Shown: piece after piece, positions 11,828-24,434 of the stretch
Position numbering within the stretch: position 1 is the first letter of the stretch
Layout of the letters: the number at the start of each line of letters is the position of its first letter
Assembly: GCA_037893245.1 (NCBI GenBank)
Contig: JBAIAA010000664.1
Coordinates: 89,598 to 153,597 of the forward strand
From: Crossaster papposus
Lineage: Eukaryota > Echinodermata > Asteroidea > Velatida > Solasteridae
DNA length: 64,000 bases
Direction of reading: 5' to 3'
Translations under genes and position numbers: made by a program
The notes under the pieces: model-generated
Database searches by the model: none
The model's input: the letters and a program-made list of their open reading frames with translations, nothing else
Told to the model about the DNA's origin: nothing

Positions 11828-12085
11828 GATGAATTACCGAAACGAGTAAAGGGTACGCAAAGCGTGCGCAACGTTAAGGTGCGGGACAACACTGGCACAA
11901 TTCAGGTTTCCCTTTAGAACGAGAAGGCAGCTAGCCCTGTCAAAACCGGTGACAAAGTGAAGATTAGTAACCTAAATACAAAAGTCAGCGAGTACTTGAA
12001 GGAAATGTGTGCCTCGTCTACTTCTTTGGAATTGCAGAATTTTACAGCCTATACAGATTATGTGCAAGAAAAATTGGGTATATAG
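11828..12085 (+). pseudogene. stop-interrupted exon resembling an RPA/SSB-type OB fold
   Basis: A TGTAG acceptor precedes a frame of 85 sense and stop codons, DELPKRVKGTQSVRNVKVRD onward, closing with TAG at 12083-12085. The pattern VRDNTGTIQVSL-x-NEKA...KTGDKVKISNL is typical of OB-fold domains of RPA-like single-strand DNA binding proteins, which usually have Trp at x. Here x is TAG (11915-11917), one base from TGG. The rest of the frame is intact. OB-fold modules of this kind occur in cellular proteins and in DNA transposons. No neighbouring exon was found, so this is best read as a decayed or orphan last exon. Confidence 0.5.
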
Positions 12086-12310
12086 TTAGGTTGTTGGCAC
12101 AATATTTCAGTGTAGCTGTCCAACTGTATCACAGGCATAGGCACATGTAGGCTATTACTTTCATTGCCACAGCCATTGATGCATCATATTTTTTTTCTTT
12201 TTGTGGAAATCATCATCATCATCATATCGGTTACTTTATTTTATACTGGACTTATTCCTGGGTTATACTTTTATACTGGGTTAATCCACATGGTTATAAA
12301 GGTTTCGATC

Positions 12311-12443
12311 CAACTCGGACCCAAGCCAACTCGGACCCATGCCAACTCGGACCCATGCTAACTCGGACCCACTACCAACTCGGACCCAAAACCAACTCGG
12401 ACCCACTACCAACGCGGACCCAACCACTACCAACTCGGACCCA
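12311..12443 (+). repeat. 16-21 bp minisatellite, about 8 units
   Basis: Units share CAACTCGGACCCA followed by a variable 3-8 bases (AGC, TGC, CTAC, AAAC, ACCACTAC). Open frames across it on either strand are products of the repeat. Confidence 0.85.
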
Positions 12444-13087
12444 TCATTCCATTTGACAATGTTTAGCAAATTATTTATGTACCGAGCTTCATTTGTTCAT
12501 TAAAAAGATATTTTACACATTTGAAATTATTGTACCGAAAGGTGAATGCTTGTACTTAACAATTGACCCTTTTAGATCACAGGGCATGGCTGCAACATGT
12601 GCTCAGAAATATATTTTCTTGGCGCACCTCTTGAATCTAAGTGGAATCAATGCAGTCTGTTAGCTGGGATCATGTGGATCACGAAAAACCAAAATCCCCA
12701 ATCGCAAGTTCACCAGTTAATTAAATATTTGCATTTTTAATCACCTGTATATAGAGGGCGCCCTCTATTGACCAGGATTAGAAAGCTGTGTACATTTTCA
12801 ATGGAAATTGATTGCTCATTGCTGTTGCTTGCTAAAAAGGGACTATACAGACATAATTCGATGAGGAATTAATGTCCCAATACAAATTTTCATTTTGTTA
12901 TTGCCATATTCTTAACTTTTTAATAAAGTGTCATTTTCTTTTCTTTTTTCTGTTTTTTTATTATAATTTAATTTTTGTTAAGTATTTAATTTTGTTTTTG
13001 TTTTTGTTTGTTTGTTTGGGGGGGGGGGGGGGGTGTAAAAATCGAAATCTAAATTGTATGAAAAAAATATATACATATTGCTCCGTG

Positions 13088-13217
13088 CGCGCTCCCCGAA
13101 TTCAGTGATTCATATAACGTCCGCAAAGCCAGATACACAGGCACGATCTACACGAATTTGTTTGGGGGCGATGTCATTTTCTGCCATTTTCGTTCGAAAA
13201 CAACACGATAAAACGCC
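13088..13217 (-). repeat. inverted partial copy of the 9.4/10.4 kb repeat
   Basis: This is the reverse complement of the 3' end of the repeat (about 9885-10010). 'gatgtcattttctgccattttcgttcgaaaacaacacgat' is shared. It runs straight into a C-rich tract to about 13350. Confidence 0.7.
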
Positions 13218-13350
13218 CCCTCCCCCCTCTCCCCCCCCCCCCACCCCCCCCCCTCTCCCCCCCCCCCATCCCCCCCCTCTCCCCCCCCCCCCCCCCCCCT
13301 CCCCCCCCCCCCCCTCTCCCCCCCCCCCCTCTCCCCCCCCCTCCCCCAAT
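13217..13350. repeat. C-rich (CCCCTCCC) low-complexity tract
   Basis: About 130 bases of C with scattered T and A. The proline-rich and glycine-rich frames it creates are not genes. Confidence 0.85.
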
Positions 13351-16300
13351 AAGTTGATGAACACGGCCGAATCAGTATGATTCTTGGGCTAAGCTTCTAA
13401 TACAAGTACTCTTGAAGAAACAACTGCAGTGCTATCTAAGGCGACTCAGGCTTTAAACTTTATTAAATTAAAAAGGAGGTATACAAAAGTTTAGTAGGCC
13501 TAACACAATTTGCCTATTACAACTATGCGTGAGCAGGTCGACAATATAGACGTAGCTATAACTGTAGCTCTGCACGCAAGCCTGTTTCGGACACAGCGTT
13601 ACTTTTAAAACAGAATTCAGGTAAATTAAAACATTGCTTCCCTTTAATAATAAGGTCTATCAGGAATGAGATTGGTAAATTTTGACAAAAATGTATGAAA
13701 ATTGGTGAAATGTCTGAAAAATGCATATCTTTGTGTACAAACAATGTCTTTCTCCGATATTCAAAAAGTTTGAATTAAGATAAAAAAACAAATGTCTTAT
13801 TCTTAATGTTTTCTGTGCAAGGATAATTAAAACACCTGAACGTGTACTCGCCCTTTGCGGTCAAAGATTTCTTTTAGTTGAAGTAAAATTGTTGCACTCG
13901 GTTCTATCTGCAAACAGCTTCGCGTGTCTTCGTACCGACGAATGAGCCAAGCTGAAGACTAAACGGTGTTTTTGTTAACCGGAAATCTTCAACGCAACGA
14001 CTTCATTAGTGTCAATCACCAAGTCTTAGCCACGTGGCCAGACCTTCTTGACACGACGTCATCTTTAAATATAGGACTAAATAATAACCACGGGAAAATC
14101 CCTTGGTTTAAGTCAACCGGTCGATCCCTGATCCTTGATCCGGAATCCGGTTTGCCAAGAAGTTTCAATGTCCGTTATCATAATGTTAATATTGACACAA
14201 ATACCTGTTATTTCTAGTAACTATGTACTAAGAAACACAACTTGAAAAGTTGCCTTTGTTTCGTTACTACTTGCGATAAGACACGTATCACGCGCATGAT
14301 TCGCCCTGATTTGTGCCCGGATTCAGACTTTTGCCGTGTTCGATCGAACATAGAGTTAAGGCTACGTCAGGGGAATTCAATAGCAAACCAAAAATACATA
14401 CAATAATAATTTTGAAATATAGGTGGTTTGTTTGGTGAGAAATGTCAACCTTAAAGAGCACTGCTTAATTCCACCATAGAGCACATGTATAACACTGCGC
14501 GCACATATAGTATGTGGGAGAACCGAGAAAAGCGATCTTTTACGATCTTTACCACGCAAAGGTTAACTTCCAGGCGTGCAAGAACCTCTTTAAAAGAACG
14601 TGTAGTTCGTGAGTTATAGCAGCAAACAAAAAGCGACCACCCTCGAAATGGGTATAAAACTTGCCGCTACACACACAAAATGTTTTAAAATTATTAATTC
14701 AATGGGATTTTGACAGGTTTGTTTGGAGGCTAGACAAGTAACAACGTGTACGTTTATTTGAGCTAATACACTGAAGTTACATATCCCGAAGGAAACTAAC
14801 AAATATTTTGAGAAGTTATCGAAGTTGTATGTGTTTAAAACACTGTATTTTCAGACCATTTGGACTACGTTTTGTTGCTTTTTCGTTCGCGCTCCTTCAA
14901 GTGGACACAACAAATCGATATAGGTAAAAACACTTTTTGTGCGGGTAATATTATTTGTCCAATGTTGGTAGTAATAAGTTACTGCATTCAATCAAGTACG
15001 TTGTTGGTTAGTTTGGGTAAAAATTGACTATATTGTTAAGAAAGAATATGCCCAAGATTGTAGGGCATGTATTTTGACCAACGTTGGAGAAAATACCAAC
15101 CCATCCCCCTTTTTGTGTATAGTAAGTATTTGTTTACGATAAATGGTGGTGTTCAAGTTTACCTTCCCGAATCATGAGCGAAGATGGAAGGGGCGGGCGA
15201 CACGGACAGAGGACACCCTCAATGTCCCGCAAGTCTTGCTTTATGAAATTCAAACCATGCAGAACAGCTCTTTTTATCAGTATATAGAAGTAGGCTATAG
15301 TCTTAAAGGGAGTACGTTTTAAATATCCTAGGGATTTCGGGAATTCGGTAACCAACTTAGTTCGCCGTTTTGAAAATCCAGGGAAGGCGAGGTTGGCTCT
15401 CGTCTGCTCGTTGTTCATGTCTGAAAATCAGCATTTTCACACTATCTACGTTTCGAACCGTGTTAAAACCGACCCGGATCCAATATTGTTCATCAATACA
15501 TAGTACATAGTGCATTGAACGGAGCTAGATACGTGTGAATGTTGAAAGGTTAAATTAGACCCCTGTCTCGTATGTAACCCAGCGCGGCTTTAGCACTTTG
15601 GTTTCAACTTTTGTACACGAAAACAGCACACAGAAACAAGGGCATTTACCACAAGCTTAACATGTGGTTTTGTTTGTTCAGTGCAGCATTTTAAAACGCC
15701 TACTAAATTAATATTTTTATGGCGATTTTCCAGAGTGCGGACAAGTGAATGATTTCGCACGATACAAGGTTTTTATTTATATTTTGAGCCGTGGGGTAAT
15801 TAGTCACAATCAACTCATTAGGAAACTCTTGTACATTTCTGTGCTCCCCAAATGGATAACAGAATCTCCCAAAGTGTGTAAAAAAAAGAAAATCTACAGG
15901 CTGCTTGGAATAGAGGCAAGATCCGGGATATGCATCCCCAAAATAGAAAAAAAAAACACGTTTTTTTGGCTAACCACTCGACGCCGGACGGTCCCTGGTA
16001 TACCAAGCACGATATGCTATTGAGGGATTCCTCCCTTAGTCCACAATTATCTATACCCCCACCCCCTAACTCTGAAAAATTTATGAGAAACCGCCAACAA
16101 CATTCCGCAAGATCAATCCACCACAAAGGAGGTGGAGGGGGGGGGGGGGGGGGGGGGGGGGTTCCCTCCGTCTTATATTTTGCGATCCCTGGGTCTTGAA
16201 TGTGTAAACAGTTGGCCAGGTGAGGGGGGGGGGGGGGGGGGACGGCAGAACAGGAAACAGGAAATACATATAGGAGGTGTTAAGTGGTTGGGACAGCCCT

Positions 16301-17086
16301 GTTCCCTTGATGATACAGGGTGTGAGGAGTGTTGCTTGGCAGTGGAGACCAAGTAGTCGCCCGAGGGTGTGGAATTTCAGGGCATGATGTTAATTAGTTT
16401 TGAAACACAGCCATATGCCGTAGAAATGTACGAACCTATAGTACACATAATGCTGGTTCGGATTGTAGTCTTCCCCACGTCCACGGTCCGTTTTTTCCTC
16501 GCTCTGAAAAAGAGGTTTAAAAAAAAAATGTGTTCAGGGTTATCTAGTGACAAATAAAGAAGAACACCTGAAGAGCCCAGGAGTTGAACAAAATATGGAT
16601 GCGAGAAAATTAGTATTTTAGCCAACGCATTATAAATGCCTTGCAGTGAACTACTTACCCATCCCAACCCTATTCGCGCTGTGAATAGATCAGAATGTCT
16701 TGTTTCAGTGCGGGGGGCTGGTTCTTCCACACTTTCCTCTGTAGCCCACACCTCGAGTGGCCTTTGGTCTTGTGATGGGCGATTGGCATAAACAAAATGT
16801 ATATATCTGTCCTTAGCATGTAAACTTGTTTACAAAATGATAGCAAAAATTAAGAAAGTGTTTAGATAGAAAATGGTTCACTCGCTAAATACAGTTGATC
16901 ATTATAGCCCACTCCCTCCCCCTTGCCCCTAGGGGAGGTATATCCCTTCCATTCCCCCGGGATTTACGCCCCTAATCTAAACTGTACGAATATGATACTA
17001 CCATGCAGCAGCTGATTTCACCGATGCTATCCCTATCCTAACTTGCATACATTTTATGCAAGTTTATAGGATGATTCTTCCTAGTT
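13351..17086. other. intergenic, nothing recognised
   Basis: No supportable exon on either strand. A fragment at 16084-16190 ('aacaacattccgca...', a long G-run, then 'gttccctccgtcttatattttgc') is related to 59596-59670 in the NLR copy 2 intron, so it is a dispersed repeat with a G-run core. Confidence 0.35.
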
Positions 17087-17346
17087 CCCATTGGACTTTT
17101 TCTTCCGCGGCCACGCGCAAACTTACCGCGGCATTCCTTAGCGTGAATCTACCACGCGTTCCCACCTGGACTTATATTCCGCGACGGAACGGTTCATTCG
17201 ATGTTCGAGACTGGCAGAATGTCACACATTGCGGCCCTGATAATTTACCGTGGCTGCGCAGAAGTCTTCCGCGACTTCTTTCGGCCTGTTCATTTTACAT
17301 CACGGTCGCGGTAAATTGACAGGGAGGTCAGTTTACCGTGCGTCCC
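17087..17346. other. CpG-rich segment
   Basis: This stretch is much richer in CG dinucleotides and CGCGG/CCGCG words than its surroundings. It is bracketed by 'cattgga' at both sides (17088 and 17347). It contains an 87-codon open frame with no recognisable domain. It may be the body of a small transposon or an old CpG-rich regulatory region. Confidence 0.3.
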
Positions 17347-18587
17347 CATTGGATTTAATTTTGTCATTCTAAAGAAAAGTCGCGGTACACTCTAAAAACA
17401 GATTGGTTGAAAATAACCAATATATTGGTCGATTTCAACCAATCCAGTTGGTAGATATGTGGATAACCAAAATATTGGTTAAAATAACCAATCTGATATT
17501 GGTTACCTTTTTAACCCATCCACATTGGTTATAACACCAACCAATGCAATGTTGGTTAATTTAACCAATCCACAATGGTAGGACTCCAACCAATTTGTAT
17601 TGGTTACCACGTAACCAATCCATATTGGTTATAGCACTAACCAATACATAATGGTAGGGCTGCAACCAATTCATATTGGTTATTAGACATATTTTTTAAA
17701 TGTAAAAAACAGCGTTTCCTAAATTTAGTGGGTAATCGTTTATGCAATTAGTGTAGCGATATTATGTTAGAAATACTGCTCAAGTAATTATATGCATTTA
17801 TTTAATTTAATACATTATTATTACTACTTATTATTACTACTAATACATACTACAACACTACAATACTACTCTTATGAGCTTGCCACTCCTACAATATAAG
17901 CGGTACGTAAATGGTATATATGTACTCAATATCACCGCCGTCCGTAATCACAGTTTGCAATTAACTTGTGTTTGTAATTGTTTTGTTTTCCTTTTTCGGC
18001 ATTTGTTTCCTTCGAGACTTGGAGTAATTAAATATTACACAATTATCTCTATGAAAACACCCTAAAACATGTCGCTATTACGCGAAACATAACGTTCATG
18101 TTGAAAAAAGTGACAAAATTGTTTCACCAAGTGTTACCACGTCTACTTGGGGTCAACATCATATTGGTTATGAATGACCAATATATTGGTTGATACCTTG
18201 GTTACAAACTCAACCAATATGACTGGTTGAAGGCCAACCAACATATTGGTTATGAATGACCAATGGATTGGTTAATACCTTGGTTACAAGCTCAACCAAT
18301 ATGACTGGTTGAAGGACAACCAATATATTGGTTATGAATGACCAATATATTGGTTGGTACCTTGGTTGCAAGCTCAACCAATATGACTGGTTGACGGACA
18401 ACCAATAAATTGGTTATAAATGACCAATAGATTGGTTGATACCTTCAACCAATATGACTGGTTGACGGACAACCAACGCATTGGTTACGCTTTAACCAAC
18501 ACATTGGTTAAAAACAACCAATATTGGGTCAACCAATTAGATTGGTTGGTCTTTTAACCAATACTCTAACAAAATTAAGTCCAATGA
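17347..18587. mobile_element. foldback element built from ATTGGTT/AACCAAT repeats
   Basis: The outer ends match as an inverted pair (17347-17364 and 18570-18587, one mismatch). Two arms, 17390-17690 and 18150-18570, consist almost entirely of alternating ATTGGTT and AACCAAT words, often as ACCAATATATTGGTT palindromes. They flank a 450-bp AT-rich spacer. The right arm also contains a tandem array of about 82 bp (unit starts 18211, 18293, 18375, 18446). No transposase is encoded, so it would be non-autonomous. Confidence 0.65.
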
Positions 18588-20326
18588 TCATTGAATAACG
18601 TTTCGTGAAATCGACTATTTTGTGATACATTTAAATTTTGTTTATTGTGGCTCAGAAACGTATATGCTTTATCACCATTTAAAATTGTTCATCAGAGCAA
18701 ACTGGTAATTTTTTTTTTTTGCTTTCATTTCTACTCACAAATTCCCAAAATTGAACAGTTTACTGCTATAAACCTCCTCCCCATACACAGGAAAATCACT
18801 CGAATATTTTTTTTTATCACGTAAATACATTATAAAAGATCGTTGCAAAATAGGGTCACACTCAGCAGCTCATTTTTGATGATTTAAGTCTACTAACTTT
18901 GTTTTTCTTTTCTCTTCGTTGCGGAAGCTTAAAGTGACCATCCACATTTCCGCGTTTCTGAAGCTTCCTACTTCGTCCTTCGCGCAATGGACGTCGCTAT
19001 CTTTTACGATCTGTTGTGAACCTGCCACGCCAGCAGATCACATGGGATTTACAAACGGGACTGCAGCCGATTTCACGAAACTGTGCGTAAATTACGCCTT
19101 AACTGGATGTGGCGCAAGACTTACGCCATAACTTTAATGCGTAGCTGCGCCATAAGTTAAAATCGATTTCACGAAACTCGACTTAGCTACGCAACATCCT
19201 ATTTTCACTAAAACGTTTATATTTGTAGGACGAGGGTGACCTCAAGTTCTAACAACGACTGTTTGCAGTTGTTGCACAAACATACATAAAACAGACGTTA
19301 CAATTATACGTGTTTACGCGGATTTTTGTTGGAGGCCGCCATTTTTTTTGGGCTGTGTTAATTCTTATTCCTCCATGGTTAATTGTAGCGTGAATACCGA
19401 TTTTAAAGCCGTTTTTTTCTCAATGAAAAACCCATAGTACGATCGCGCCTTGTCTTGACCTATAATGGGAAATTGAAGCAGCAACTTGAACAAAGATAGG
19501 ATAGGGATTGTCATCAGTCACGTAAGGTTTGTCACTTGATCATATTGTCGATCGTTTCGTCGATCGATCGAGCCGAGGATGAGCGGCCGGCGGTGTTCGT
19601 CTGCTAACGATGATTTAGCGGGTAATTATATAAGTAAATCTGGTAAAAACAGTGAGCACAACATGGCAACTTGAATGTTTGTGATCGATGTTGAGCGTTA
19701 TACCGAATACAATGATAGAACTAGTAAAAAAACAAATGTGGCAGTGGCACTAACTGGGGGGTGGGGGGAGGCAGAACTAAATATTTTAACTGAATTTGTG
19801 AAAGAAAATTTAACACGGTTGTTTGGCAACAATTATAAAACTTAAAAGGGAAAATTGGTCATAGATGAATATATATAGAAAGGTAAAAAAGTTGTGTTGG
19901 CAGAGTGCTGTGACAGCGGATGTCAACAAAAGATTGGTTTAAACTTAAAGCGAGAAAGAGGTGGGGCCTGGGGGAAGGGGGAGCTTGCTGCAAAAGCTAG
20001 AAAATAAAAATGGCCGGATGGAGAAAAGAGTGGTAGTAATTCATTGGTAAGGCATAATAATATTAGGCATGATAATCTGTGCTCTTTTTTTCCTTCCGTG
20101 TTGATCGAGCTGAATACAACTAGGAAATAATTCCATAGGGACCTAGGCATTATTAGGCCTAACGTTACGGACATCATCACCCTGATTTGTGCACAAACCA
20201 GGCTAGCATGGCTAGGGATGAGACTGGTCTGAAAAAAAGTCTGTAGTGTTTTCTTGTTCCTAGGCCCTAGTACTAGTAGTAGTACTAGTAGGGTTTTTTG
20301 CTTAGATATTTTTATGAGCAGAATTG

Positions 20327-20468
20327 GGATGTATTTTCATGCGCGTGTGACGTTGCGTGCATAATTACGTGACGTAACAGAAACTTGACCAATGAGTATG
20401 ATTATGCATGTTACGTCAACGCGATTATACACACAATGTCACGTCACACGCGCATGCAAATTCTGCTG
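20327..20468. mobile_element. small palindromic element (~140 bp)
   Basis: 'gcagaattgggatgtattttcatgcgcgtgtgacg' at the left matches, inverted, 'cgtcacacgcgcatgcaaattctgctggg' at the right. The centre holds TTACGTGACGTAA and TGTTACGTCAAC words. It is typical of a short hairpin MITE. Confidence 0.55.
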
Positions 20469-21380
20469 GGAATTTTTGTTAAGTGATTATGTCCATTAGC
20501 GAAGACGTTCAATTTAAAGGTCATGGCGTTTATTAAGAGGACGCCCGCATAGGCGGTCTACGCGCACTGCATACTGAGATTAGGACGTTTTGCAACCAAG
20601 ACTACCCACTGTGTAGCAGAATAATGTAAAAATATACTGTAAAAATGGAGAATGCACCCGAGTTCCTGCATTTAGAGGCCAAAAATCAACTTAAGACAAA
20701 GCCAGGGAAAGGCATATTGTTTGTATATCCAATGAGAAGTCAAGTTTATAAAATTGCCATGATAATACAAACAAGTCTTGTTTATATTTATTTATATTTA
20801 TTATCTTTCTTTATTATAATTTCTTTCTTGGAACAATTTGTGTATATACAATGTACATGTAGAATTTATTTATAAATAAAAAACAGAAGCCTTGTTCCTA
20901 GACTTGCATTGGTTTCTCAATTTGTCATGTTTTGTAGTGTTTTATATAAGCCTATAAACTGGGTACAAAAACTACAAAAACAATCCTTTGGTTCTGGATT
21001 TGATTTTAACAGGTGGGTTGCTTATCTAACAATACATTTGGAGAACGCACTCCTTACAAACCACATTCCCTTTCATTCCCGAGTACATTATGTATTTTGT
21101 TCGACCAATATAGGCCTACATTCATCTTTTAGGGGTGCATGAGGGCGCTGTTTAACTTTTGAGACGAAAAAGTGCGCCGGAGATTTGTTAAAGTGAGATT
21201 TAAACGAGGGTCACGGTGGTTTTTTTTGCACGCGACATTTACTAACGTTAACGGAAAATGAGAAACTATCCTTGTAGGACGCTCCAAACATGTCGTAAAT
21301 CTTTAACGATTTGGAAAATACCCTTCCGAAAAGAGCGATACCGTCCTCTGATTTCGTCGTCTTCGAGATGATATATAGTA

Positions 21381-22620
21381 GTCCAGGAAAAATAGCTTTT
21401 GACCTCAAACAAATTGCAACAAATTGTTTTTCACCACAGTGCACTTCTATAAGGTCCCTAGAATTACATACTAAAAGTCGACAAAAATCCAAGTGGTGGA
21501 AATATGACTAATTTGCATAAATCGTTAATCCCTGCCGCGTAATATATTTATTCCCATATTTGGGTATATATATTTTTTTATTTTTTTTTGAAAAGTTTAT
21601 TTTGTTGATTCTACTTACATATCCTTACATCAATAACATTTGCTAAATCATAATGTGACTGAATAATTATGAGAACATAGTAATTATCAAAAATGGCAAC
21701 TTCGTGACCCTATAAATGTGCGCACACTACACTGTCTCCAGATATCATCAAGTAGTCGGTATTGGTGAGCTTCAAATTCACCAAGTTGCTTACTGGCACA
21801 GTTATCATATTAAAACATTATGAAAAATAATAGGAACAATGATAACATTGTGATATTTAGCCCAGCAAACAAAAACTGGAGGAAAATGGTGTGTCCATAA
21901 ATTGGGCGAAAAAGTAGTTAAAGGGTTGCCTAACATGGGAGACGTGAACAAGTTCAAGGAAATCCCCAAAATACATTTTAACGTAGATAGGATTATTGTA
22001 AGCAACAACAATCTTTAATTTGGGAGGTTTCCTTGAACTTGTTCAAGTCTCTCACCTTAGGCAACCCTTCACCTACTTGTTAGCCCAATTTAGGGACACG
22101 CCATTTTCTCCCATTTTTTGTTTGCTGGGCTAAATATCACAATGTTAACATTGTTTAATGATTTTCCATAAGGTTTTAATAGGATAACTGTGCCAGTAAG
22201 CAACTTGGTGAATTTGAAGCACGTCAATACTGACTACTTAATGATATCTAGAGACAGTGTAATGTGCACACATTTATAGGGTCACGAAGTTGTCATTTTT
22301 GATATTTACTATGTTCCCATAATTATTCAGTCACTTATATGATTTAGCAAATGTTATTGATGTAAGGATATGTAAGTAAAATCACCAAAATAAACTTTTC
22401 AAAAAAAATTAAAAAAATATATATACCCAAATATGGGAATAAATATATTACGCGGCAGGGATTAACGATTTATGCAAATTAGTCATATTTCCACCACTTG
22501 GATTTTTGTCGACTTTTAGTATGTAATTCTAGGGACCTTATAGAAGTGCACTGTGGTCAAAAACAATTTGTTGCAATTTGTTTGAGGTCAACAAAACAAA
22601 ATTATGTATTTTGCCTGGAC
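21381..22620. mobile_element. long-TIR foldback element with TA duplication, copy 1
   Basis: The element starts GTCCAGGAAAAATA and ends TTTTGCCTGGAC and is flanked by TA on both sides. Nearly the whole length is two inverted arms of about 600 bases meeting near 22000-22010, with a small centre. A second copy is at 26550-27773. TA duplication is typical of the Tc1/mariner group, but no transposase is present. Minus-strand frames over the left arm and plus-strand frames over the right arm with near-identical starts come from the inverted repeat. Confidence 0.75.
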
Positions 22621-23103
22621 TATAGGGGATTTATTCGGTCACGGAACAATCTTTCACGGCGAAGCGCTCTTCGGTGTTCACGTTGAACGCCATGTTTACG
22701 ACACATAGCCAAGACTTACGCCACCTAAAGTCATGGCGTAAGTTACGCCACATCTTATGACGTAACTCGGTGAGTTACGACATATCCCGATAATGCGTAA
22801 CTTTCGTGAAATCCGTCCTAAAGTTATAGCGCAACTTGCGCAATAAGTTATGGCGTAAGTTGGACTTACGCCATAAAGTAAAGTTTCGTGAAATCGGCTG
22901 CAGGTCCCTAAAACACCCGTAATATATAATACTGAACAACCCGGATCTAAAACTATGTTAGGGCTGTATAACCTGTCGAGATTCCAGGAACTGCAATGTC
23001 TGGTATGTGCTCATTTTGTAGCGTATGTTGCTGTGCAGATAAGATGCGTAATCTTATCATGTGCGTAGTTGGTACGTGTCTAGACTTGGTGCCAAGTCGG
23101 TAA

Positions 23104-24350
23104 TTAGCCTCTGTCATGACCTTTCTAAAAGGTCAACGCGAGGAAAATTGTCAAAATGGCGGCGCTTACCAACAGAAACACGTGTGTCGTCGATGTCAGA
23201 ACTTTATGGCTTACGACGGAGCTCTAAAGGCTGTGGTTATTTCGAAAGGATAAATCGTAGGCATAAGGCTAAATGTCATCCAAAACCGTAAAATTACGAA
23301 AGAGAAAGAAACAGCGACTGAAAAAATGGTCAGTTTGTGAAAGCGTGCTGCGCTATATACGTACGTGCGTAGCTAGCAGATGTCAGACAAGTCGACCGTT
23401 GAGACAACTCGCCCGTTGAGACAACTCGCCCGTTGAGACAACTCGACCTTTGGGAGAGCTATAGCTGTACTTCGACGTTTACATTGTTTATAAACAGTTA
23501 ATGTTGGGCCGACTTTCCTCGTGCAATGTTGCCATACTTCTTTGTTGACAAACTGCAAATTCATTGTACCTTTACCATGTTAATGTTATTAATGCTTGCT
23601 ATTTATCCTCTGTTAACAATTTAGGTGTAAGCTTAGTCCGAAAAAAACACCAAAACGGTGGCGTCCAGAAATTGTGCACACAATCGACCGAGTGCTCCCT
23701 AATTGGTCGTGGCGCAATTGAATAATTCTTGAAAAATTCAAGTTTAATATTTACGAAGTTCTTTTAATGTCAGGCTTCAGTCAATAAAAGGGTAAAATAT
23801 TACTAGATTTCACAGGCGTCTGTACATTTAATGTGACAGTATTTAAAACTGGTTTTTAAATTAACATTGCAGGATTAGGAATGTTGAGGTTTAACGTCCA
23901 GTAATTATGTGAACCAAGTGCTTGTGTGTAAAGCCCCAAATTTATATTTGATGTCAAAAAATAATTAAAAATACAAAAATAATATTGCTTGTACATGTAT
24001 CAAGTTGTATGAATTGGCCCCAGAATTTGTTTACTGTTTGGCATTCAAATATGGCTTCAGTTCAGTGCCACTAAATTTTTTGTTTTGTTTAAATGTTAAT
24101 TGGGCCTAACCGGTTTTCTAAGGAGCATAAATACACGGCGGGTCTTTTCAAGTGCAGGAAAGAAAATCTAGTTTTATGATTGGCCATTTTTTATTAAGTA
24201 TTTCCCCGCAATTCACTAACTATCTGTTGTCTTTCCTCCATGGTATAGCTACTTACGTTAGTTTTACGCGCGAGCTCGGAAGCCATATTGACAAATTTCC
24301 TCAAAACGCCCTCTTCGGTTGATTTTCGTCATTTCATGACAGAGGCTAAT
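23104..24350. mobile_element. possible 1.25 kb element with short inverted ends
   Basis: 'ttagcctctgtcatga' (about 23103-23118) is inverted at 24335-24350 as 'tcatgacagaggctaa'. The next outward piece, 'ccaagtcggtaatt' at the left, appears inverted at 24421-24434 but about 70 bases further out, as if the right flank received an insertion. No protein is recognised inside. Confidence 0.4.
23394..23453 (+). repeat. 19-bp tandem repeat, 3 units
   Basis: 'cgttgagacaactcgcc' is repeated three times with minor changes. Confidence 0.8.
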
Positions 24351-24434
24351 AGCGGTCCACTCGGTATGTACACGGGGGAGGTTGCGGTTGCCTCGTTTCC
24401 AATGTGCAGAGTTCGAAGTTAAATTACCGACTTG

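Larger units (their letters stand above)
19057..22908. mobile_element. 3.85 kb inverted-repeat element, host to nested insertions
   Basis: The left end 'ctgcagccgatttcacgaaac' (19061) recurs inverted at the right end (22883-22903). Both ends continue inward into sequence packed with TTACGCC/GGCGTAA words (to about 19200 and from about 22690). Between them lie a 140-bp palindrome (20327-20468) and a complete 1.24 kb TA-flanked element (21381-22620). No transposase frame was recognised. Confidence 0.5.

Noticed and set aside
13054..13380. Proline-rich and glycine-rich frames over the C tract
   Set aside because: Homopolymer artefacts. The same happens at 9.1, 16.1, 47.5, 53.4 and 63.0 kb.
21211..22686. 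Two frames with the same start MDFCRLLVCNSRDLIEVHC on opposite strands
   Set aside because: They are the two arms of the inverted-repeat element 21381-22620, not two genes.
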